DNA from: UBA1732 sp045114235
GTDB lineage: Bacteria; Verrucomicrobiota; Lentisphaeria; Victivallales; UBA1829
Assembly: GCA_045114235.1 (NCBI GenBank)
Contig: JBGUKB010000031.1
Coordinates: forward strand, 1 to 18,925
Direction: 5' to 3'
Length of the DNA stretch: 18,925 nucleotides
Below the pieces are notes generated by a model. That model did no database searches. It was not told the origin of the DNA and saw only the letters and a list, made by a program, of their open reading frames with translations. Of this stretch, positions 14,149-18,925 are shown piece by piece. A program made the position numbers and the translations under genes. Position 1 is the first letter of the stretch; each line of letters starts with the position of its first letter.

Positions 14149-14709
14149 TTATGATGATGCCTGCTCCATGAAAGGCTCGATATAGATGTCGTACACGGCT
14201 TGAGGAATAAGCTTCGGGACATATTCCGCCCGATGCAGGAGGAACTGTTCCCTCGCAGCGTCACGGTCCGATTCGGAAAGGAATGGATAAGACGGCCTCG
14301 GCGCCGGCCGCTTCCGCAGCCAATAGCGCCAGAAGAACAGCAGGCGGAAAAACGCTCCGAAGAGAGTCTTCAGGCAGCCGTCTTTCTTTCCGGCGAATTC
14401 GAACTTGCTCGTCAGCAGGATGAGGATATCCCCGATGATCCTGACCATTTCCCTGTTTTCCTCTTTGTCGACATCGAAGAGCTCCAGCCACAGCTGATCC
14501 TTGTAATCGTCGTAGAAAAACCAGAACCAGTAAGCGACATCATAGCAGGTGGGATCGCTCGCAATCAGTTTTAATTTGGTTCCGCCGAAAAAGTCTTCGT
14601 CGTATTTGCCGCTCGAGATTCCGCCGGACAGAAAGAGACAGATCTTCCTCAGCAGCCACAACTTGACCACTCGCCGATCGACCGGATGCGTTTTCCTCTG
14701 CTTAGCCAT
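14149..14709 (-). CDS. Unrecognised Trp/Phe-rich protein (first gene of unknown cluster)
   Basis: A 186-residue protein I do not recognise. It is basic at the N-terminus (MAKQRKTH; RRVVKLWLLRK), has an aromatic and acidic middle (AYWFWFFYDDYKDQLWLELFD, about 59-79), then hydrophobic helices at 88-101 and 114-131 (TLFGAFFRLLFFWRYW) flanked by basic residues. The latter could sit at or in a membrane. The C-terminus is a charged helix-rich tail. GGAGG nine bases upstream supports ATG 14709. It begins only 18 bp after the GH43 stop, so it is probably read through from that gene. No clear promoter fits in the gap. Composition is less GC-rich than GH43. Confidence 0.65.
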   Translation of the reverse strand: MAKQRKTHPVDRRVVKLWLLRKICLFLSGGISSGKYDEDFFGGTKLKLIASDPTCYDVAYWFWFFYDDYKDQLWLELFDVDKEENREMVRIIGDILILLTSKFEFAGKKDGCLKTLFGAFFRLLFFWRYWLRKRPAPRPSYPFLSESDRDAAREQFLLHRAEYVPKLIPQAVYDIYIEPFMEQASS

Positions 14710-14727
14710 AAAACAGGGCCTCCGCGA

Positions 14728-16398
14728 TCAGGGCCTTTCAGGACCCTCATGGTTCATATAGAGGAATCTGTCGAAGTCGGCATAGCCGCCGCGGGCGTTC
14801 GGCTGGGACTGGGCATACAGAGCCAGGTAGACGCCGGTGAAGCCGCCGGCCGTCTCGCTGCTGAGGTAACTCGCATCCATTTCGCCGAGCTTGCCGAAAG
14901 ACGAACCGTCGGCGGACCAGAAGAAGGAATACACATCCTTGTTTCCCGTCGTCCGCAGGAACACCACGGGCGACTCGAGCGCGATCTCCTTTTCGGTATG
15001 TTCCAGCCGGTTCAGTTTGTACCGCAGGATCAGGAAGAACTTGCCGTCGCGTTTCCGCACCGCCACGTCGTAATGCGAGCTCATGCACATATAGACGGTG
15101 AGTCCCGCCTCGTCGCCGTCTTTCAGACCGGACGCGTCCAGTTTCGTCGTGGCGGTGAAATCGATCTGCTGCTGGCGGCGGCCGACCCATGTGGGCGAGT
15201 CGTTGCTGTCGATGGAAACCGGGCTTGCTTTCAGGCGCAGCCAGCCGGGGCGTTCGGTCAGGGAATAGTTTTCGGTTCGCGGCGCGCCGAGGTAATTCCA
15301 CTCCAGCCCGAGTTCCGGCGCGTCGAATTCCGTGCTGACGCGCCCGCGCTGAACTTGGGCGGCATATCCATCCGCAACGGGGACCTGCGGCAGCGTCGGC
15401 ACATCCATATCGAGGGAGATTGCGCCGTTTCCGTTCACGACCGGCCAGCCGTTTTCGTCCCACTTCACGGGGGCCAGGAACGTTTCGCGGCCGAGGATAT
15501 GGTGGAATCCGTTCAGCGGGCGGAACGCGAGGCAGACCAGCCACCACGAACCGTCGTGCGCCTGGATGAGGTCGGCGTGCCCGGTGCCCTGAATGGGGTT
15601 CTGGTAACCCCGCGCCAGAGCGTGGGAGAGGATCGGGTTCGACGGGCAGCCATCGAACGGTCCGCGCAGATTGCGGCTGCGGGCGATGGTCTCGCAGTGG
15701 CCGTATTCGGTCCCGCCCTCGGCGATCATGAGGTAGTACCAGCCGTCCTTCTTATACATGTGCGGACCTTCGGCGCAGCGTCCGCCGGTGCCCCGCCAGA
15801 TAATCTCGCTCCGGGAGAGCAGGCGCCCGCTCTTCAGGTCGATTTCCGCGAGGTGGATTTCGCCCGCGCCCTGCGCCGTCAGGAGATACGTCTTTCCGTC
15901 GTCGTCGAAGAAGAGGTCCGGGTCGATGCCGCCCTCGCGCACCCAGATCGGGTCGGACCATTCGCCCGCCGGGTCCTTCGCCGTCACATAGAAATTCCCG
16001 CGGTCGGACACGTTGGTCGTGACCATGTAGAACGTGCCGTCGTGATGCCGGATCGTCGGCGCATAGATGCCGTTCCAGGTCCCGATGTTCTGCAGCCGGG
16101 TCTGCGTGGGACGCGTGATGCAGTGGCCGATCTGCTCCCAGTGGATCAGGTCCTTGCTGTGATGGACCGGCACGCCGGGGAAATAGCAGAACGAGCTGTT
16201 CACCATATAGTAATCGTCGCCCACCCGGCACACGCTCGGGTCGGGGTAGAATCCCGGCAGAACGGGGTTCCGGTAGCCGCGCGTCTTGACCTCGGCTTGA
16301 GGCTGGTTGGCGTCGGCGTTCTCCTGCGCGAACGCGGCGGAAACGAAAACCACCCCGGCGACCGCGACGGCGAGCACAAATATCCTGCGGAATCTCAT
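14728..16398 (-). CDS. Secreted GH43 glycosidase (beta-xylosidase / alpha-L-arabinofuranosidase type)
   Basis: A 556-residue exported enzyme. It has a signal peptide (MRFRR, hydrophobic core, AAFA-Q at about 24/25), a five-bladed propeller (about 40-335) and a C-terminal beta-sandwich (about 350-550) like the concanavalin-type domain of GH43 xylosidases. The three catalytic acids are visible: Asp53 in YPDPSVCR (base), Asp159 in GGIDPDLFF (pKa modulator) and Glu210 in CAEGPHMYKK (acid). GTGHADLI (271-278) is also typical. It probably trims xylan or arabinoxylan side chains in the periplasm or outside; sugar preference is inferred from family only. AGGAG eight bases upstream supports ATG 16398. 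It lies 46 bp behind a lipoprotein gene and 18 bp ahead of an unknown three-gene cluster. No sus-type transporter is in view. Confidence 0.88.
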   Translation of the reverse strand: MRFRRIFVLAVAVAGVVFVSAAFAQENADANQPQAEVKTRGYRNPVLPGFYPDPSVCRVGDDYYMVNSSFCYFPGVPVHHSKDLIHWEQIGHCITRPTQTRLQNIGTWNGIYAPTIRHHDGTFYMVTTNVSDRGNFYVTAKDPAGEWSDPIWVREGGIDPDLFFDDDGKTYLLTAQGAGEIHLAEIDLKSGRLLSRSEIIWRGTGGRCAEGPHMYKKDGWYYLMIAEGGTEYGHCETIARSRNLRGPFDGCPSNPILSHALARGYQNPIQGTGHADLIQAHDGSWWLVCLAFRPLNGFHHILGRETFLAPVKWDENGWPVVNGNGAISLDMDVPTLPQVPVADGYAAQVQRGRVSTEFDAPELGLEWNYLGAPRTENYSLTERPGWLRLKASPVSIDSNDSPTWVGRRQQQIDFTATTKLDASGLKDGDEAGLTVYMCMSSHYDVAVRKRDGKFFLILRYKLNRLEHTEKEIALESPVVFLRTTGNKDVYSFFWSADGSSFGKLGEMDASYLSSETAGGFTGVYLALYAQSQPNARGGYADFDRFLYMNHEGPERP

Positions 16399-16444
16399 AT
16401 TCGGAACTCCTGTTTTGAAAGTTGATTTATATCCGGCACAGCCC

Positions 16445-16885
16445 TTACTTAAACGGAAGACGGCGGGTTTCCTGGGATATGACTCTCTCGTCCTCGAACG
16501 TCAGGATATATTCCCTGCTGAACCAGCCGCTTCCGCCCCGATTATTGACGCGCCATTGTTTCCGGTCATAAAACAGAGAATCGGACACGAGATCCTCCCA
16601 TGAATGGAAGTATGATCCGGCGGAATGCAGATAAACCTCCTCGCCCTCCTCGGGAGTTCCGCGAATGGATATGTACGGATCGTCCAGTTCGACCAGCTTG
16701 TCATAGACTTCCCGCTTCGTCATCCCGACATAATCCACATCCGGAAGCGGCTTGAGTCCCGTCCCTGTGGTAAACAGGAGCATATCCATGGCATCCATGC
16801 AGCCGGTGAGAAAAATGACCGCGACAAGGCAGCAGAACAACAGGCAGGCGGATTGTTTTCGTTTTTTGAGGACAGTGCTTTTCAT
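16445..16885 (-). CDS. Small lipoprotein, possibly BamE/SmpA-like
   Basis: A 146-residue predicted lipoprotein. A basic start (MKSTVLKKRK) and a hydrophobic Cys-rich core end in the lipobox FLTGC, with lipid-carrying Cys29 followed by Met-Asp. The mature part contains VDYVGMTKREVYDKLVELDDPY, which recalls the GMTKEEV-x-x-x-L segment of BamE/SmpA-type lipoproteins. It ends in strands YILTFEDERVIS, again BamE-like. The match is short, so the call is tentative. The frame is open upstream to 16942, but ATG 16885 has AAAGG seven bases before it and gives a proper signal peptide. It is on the same strand as nadA (84 bp upstream) and GH43 (46 bp downstream), so it may be co-transcribed with the latter. 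Confidence 0.7.
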   Translation of the reverse strand: MKSTVLKKRKQSACLLFCCLVAVIFLTGCMDAMDMLLFTTGTGLKPLPDVDYVGMTKREVYDKLVELDDPYISIRGTPEEGEEVYLHSAGSYFHSWEDLVSDSLFYDRKQWRVNNRGGSGWFSREYILTFEDERVISQETRRLPFK

Positions 16886-16944
16886 TGTCAAACCTTTCCG
16901 GCAATCTCCCGCCTCTGTCTCACGTTCACGGTTCGGATTCAATT

Positions 16945-16961
16945 CGCGCGATTTCCGCGCG
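16945..16961 (-). terminator. GC hairpin after nadA, possible weak terminator
   Basis: CGCGCG-GAAAT-CGCGCG (minus strand) is a perfect 6-bp GC stem 8 bases past the nadA stop. What follows is only AATTGAAT, not a T-run, so termination may be partial. Confidence 0.35.
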
Positions 16962-16969
16962 GACGTTTA

Positions 16970-17884
16970 TTACAGCGCGAGCATGCGTTCGATGGGAGCG
17001 AGCGCGGCGGTCATGATCTCGGGGTCGAGCACGATCTCCTCGCATTTCCCCTGAAGCGCGGCGAGCACGTTTTCGAGCGTGATCTTCTTCATGTCCGGGC
17101 AGACGACCTGCGGCAGGAGCGGATGGAACACCTTGTCCGGGTTCTCGCGCATCATGCGGTGGATGATGCCGAGCTCGGTGCCGATGATGAACTCCTTGAA
17201 GGGCGATTCGGACACGTGCCGGAGCATACCGCCCGTGCTGAGCGCGGCGTCGGCCGCCTCCACGATCATCGGACGGCATTCGGGGTGCACCAGCACCTCC
17301 GCGCCGGGATGCGCAGCGCGCGCCTCGCGGATGCTCTCCAGCGTGATATGGTCGTGCACGGGGCAGCAGCCGCTCCACAGGGACATCGGGCGGCCGAGCT
17401 TGGCGGTCATGTTCGCGCCGAGGTTGCGGTCGGGCAGGAACATGACCTTCGCGTCCGCCGGGATCGCGTTCAGCACGCGTTCCACGTTGCCGGAGGTGCA
17501 GCACCAGTCGACCTGCGCCTTCACGGCGGCGGTGCTGTTCACATACGCCACCAGCACCTCGCCGGGGTGTTCCCTGCGGTACTTGCGGACCTCGTCGACC
17601 TGCGCCATGTCGGCCATGGGGCAGCCCGCCGTGGAATTGGGCAGGATCACGCGGGAATCGGGCGAAAGGATCTTCGCGGTCTCCGCCATGAAGCGGACGC
17701 CACAGAAGACGATGAGGTCAGCCTTGTATTTTTTCGCCTTGACGCTGAGCTCCAGCGAGTCGCCGCAGAAATCCGCGATGTCCTGGATCGCGCCGTCCAC
17801 GTAGTTGTGCGCGAGGATGGTCGCCCCGGTCTGCTCCTTGAGCTTCAGGATCTCTTTCTGCAGCTCGGCGGGATCGCGTTTCAT
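16970..17884 (-). CDS. nadA: Quinolinate synthase NadA
   Basis: A 304-residue quinolinate synthase. It condenses iminoaspartate with dihydroxyacetone phosphate to quinolinate in de novo NAD synthesis, using a 4Fe-4S cluster in the cytosol. Cluster ligands are Cys61 in VFCGVRFMAETA, one of the Cys-Cys pair at 173-174 in SGCCPVHDHI, and Cys262 in QVVCPDMKKITLENV. AHNYVDGAIQDIADFCGDS (25-43), LPNSTAGCPMAD (81-92), AYVNSTAAVKA (113-123) and VHPECRPMI (199-207) are also family blocks. Length fits the short NadA class (about 300). ATG 17884 has GGAGG six bases upstream and overlaps the lpxD stop by 4 bp; open codons further upstream in this frame mirror lpxD. No nadB or nadC is in view. Confidence 0.95.
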   Translation of the reverse strand: MKRDPAELQKEILKLKEQTGATILAHNYVDGAIQDIADFCGDSLELSVKAKKYKADLIVFCGVRFMAETAKILSPDSRVILPNSTAGCPMADMAQVDEVRKYRREHPGEVLVAYVNSTAAVKAQVDWCCTSGNVERVLNAIPADAKVMFLPDRNLGANMTAKLGRPMSLWSGCCPVHDHITLESIREARAAHPGAEVLVHPECRPMIVEAADAALSTGGMLRHVSESPFKEFIIGTELGIIHRMMRENPDKVFHPLLPQVVCPDMKKITLENVLAALQGKCEEIVLDPEIMTAALAPIERMLAL

Positions 17885-18925
17885 TTCGCGCCTCCGGCGT
17901 CCTTGCCTTCGAGCTCGGCGATCTTCGCCTCGAGCTTCTCGATGCGGCCCATGAGCTTGCGGACGCGGATCGGCAAGGCGAAGCGTTCGAGGTACGCCTC
18001 CTGGCTTTCGCCGGGCACACCGAACACGGTGTCGCCGGGGGCCGTGCTCTTCTGGGCGGCGGAGCAGCCGAGCACCTTGGATCCGTCGCCCATGGTGATG
18101 TGGCCGTTCACGCCGGCGCGCGCCTGAAGCACCACGCCGCGTCCGAGCTCGGCGCTGCCGGCCACGCCGGACTGCCCGATCAGCACGGAGGATTCGCCCA
18201 CGATCACGTTGTGCGCCACGAAGACCTGGTTGTCGATCTTCACGCCCTTCTTGACCCACGTCATGCCGAAGCGCGCGCGGTCGATGGTGGAGCACGCGCC
18301 GATCTCCACGTCGTCGTCGATCCTCACGATGCCGTTCTGCGGCACCTTCACGAGTCCGCGGAACGAGGGCGTGTAGCCGAATCCGTCCGCGCCGATGACC
18401 GCGCAGCCGTGAATGATCACGCGGTTGCCGATGATGCAGCGGTGCATGATGCACACGCCGGGGTAGATCGTGGTGTTCTCGCCGACCTTCACCTCCTGGC
18501 CGATGTAGGCGCAGGCGCAGATCTTCGTGTTCTTGCCGATCTCCGCGCCCTCCATGATGACGGCGTTCGGGCCCACGTGGACGCCCTCGGCGAGCTTCGC
18601 GGTCGGGTGGACGAACGCGGTCGGGTGGACGCCGACGGGGTAGTCGAGCGGTTCCGGCGCGAAGATCGTGCAGAGCTTGGTGAACGCCTTGTCCGGGTCC
18701 TCGCAATGGATGTTGGTCTGCCCCTCGGGCGGATCGTATTTCCAGTCGTTCGGCACCAGCACGACGCCCGCGTGGCTCTCGCGCTGCGCCTTCAGATATT
18801 TCGCGTTGTTCAGGAACGACACTTCGTTGCGCTGCGCAAGTTTCAGGGAATTGACCGCGTTGACCACGGCGTCGGGATTGCCCACGACCGTGCCGCGGAC
18901 GAGTTCAGCAAGTTCGGATGCCTTG
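17881..18925 (-). CDS. lpxD: UDP-3-O-acylglucosamine N-acyltransferase LpxD (5' end beyond window)
   Basis: At least 347 residues of LpxD, missing only a few at the N-terminus because the gene crosses the right edge. LpxD adds the N-linked acyl chain from acyl-ACP in lipid A synthesis in the cytosol. The uridine-binding N-terminal domain begins ASELAELVRGTVVGNPDAV and contains EVSFLNNAKYLK. The left-handed helix of hexapeptide repeats starts at the GVHPTAFVHPTAKLAEGVHV segment. The acyltransferase signature DGFGYTPSF and the catalytic-His block NQVFVAHNVIVG follow, then GQSGVAGSAELG. The C-terminus is a short coiled coil (RKLMGRIEKLEAKIAELEG). An in-frame GTG at 18885 is internal, since LpxD-like codons continue upstream to the window end. 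Its stop overlaps the nadA start. Confidence 0.93.
   Translation of the reverse strand, partial: KASELAELVRGTVVGNPDAVVNAVNSLKLAQRNEVSFLNNAKYLKAQRESHAGVVLVPNDWKYDPPEGQTNIHCEDPDKAFTKLCTIFAPEPLDYPVGVHPTAFVHPTAKLAEGVHVGPNAVIMEGAEIGKNTKICACAYIGQEVKVGENTTIYPGVCIMHRCIIGNRVIIHGCAVIGADGFGYTPSFRGLVKVPQNGIVRIDDDVEIGACSTIDRARFGMTWVKKGVKIDNQVFVAHNVIVGESSVLIGQSGVAGSAELGRGVVLQARAGVNGHITMGDGSKVLGCSAAQKSTAPGDTVFGVPGESQEAYLERFALPIRVRKLMGRIEKLEAKIAELEGKDAGGAK

Noticed and set aside
14686..16425. 579-codon plus-strand open frame
   Set aside because: Antisense to the GH43 gene, which has all catalytic motifs and a signal peptide; the plus reading shows none.
16625..18127. 500-codon plus-strand open frame
   Set aside because: Antisense to the lipoprotein, nadA and lpxD genes; His/Arg/Val-rich with no family pattern.
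17885..18706. N-terminal extension of nadA
   Set aside because: The open frame is an Arg-rich off-frame copy of lpxD; NadA motifs and a good ribosome binding site start at 17884.

Overview
This window looks like a chromosomal segment from a Gram-negative, GC-rich bacterium. lpxD shows it makes lipid A, and signal peptides plus a lipobox show an envelope with exported proteins. The mix of a PpiD-like anchored protein, a secreted GH43 glycosidase, a secreted ankyrin protein and plant-type acyl-ACP thioesterase suggests a polysaccharide-degrading gut or anaerobic lineage, perhaps of the Planctomycetes-Verrucomicrobia-Lentisphaerae group. That placement is inference from gene content; nothing here proves it. 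No rRNA, tRNA, CRISPR array, insertion sequence or prophage gene was seen.

Layout. Positions 1-113 (minus) hold the first 37 codons of an exported Gln-rich protein that runs off the left edge. Positions 311-5173 (minus) are a tight housekeeping operon read right to left: PpiD/SurA_N-like anchored protein, ispF, an RsmB/NOP-type rRNA m5C methyltransferase, a TatD-family hydrolase and tcdA, with two overlapping start/stop junctions and a plausible promoter at 5229-5256. A 329-bp divergent spacer (5174-5502) separates it from a plus-strand gene with a near-consensus promoter (TTGACT / TATAAT), encoding a secreted protein with about nine ankyrin-like repeats split by an acidic, repeat-encoded linker. 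Next come an RdgC-like gene (7135-8271) and a four-gene plus-strand operon (8421-12090): SrkA-like kinase, membrane-anchored DUF302 protein, acyl-ACP thioesterase and a cytosolic beta-lactamase-fold serine hydrolase.

From 12103 to the right edge everything is on the minus strand. A toxin-antitoxin pair with its own strong promoter lies at 12103-13052: a standard MntA nucleotidyltransferase antitoxin, then a HepT toxin fused to a second, degenerate MNT domain. Three unrecognised genes (13187-14709) lie directly behind a secreted GH43 glycosidase (14728-16398), preceded by a small lipoprotein (16445-16885). The right end is nadA overlapping lpxD by four bases; lpxD is cut by the window edge.

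The most unusual points are the MntA plus HepT-pseudoMNT arrangement, the three-gene unknown cluster trailing GH43, the SrkA-DUF302-thioesterase-esterase operon, the exported ankyrin protein with a slippage-prone A-run between its two repeat blocks, and an RdgC-like protein in a genome that does not look proteobacterial.
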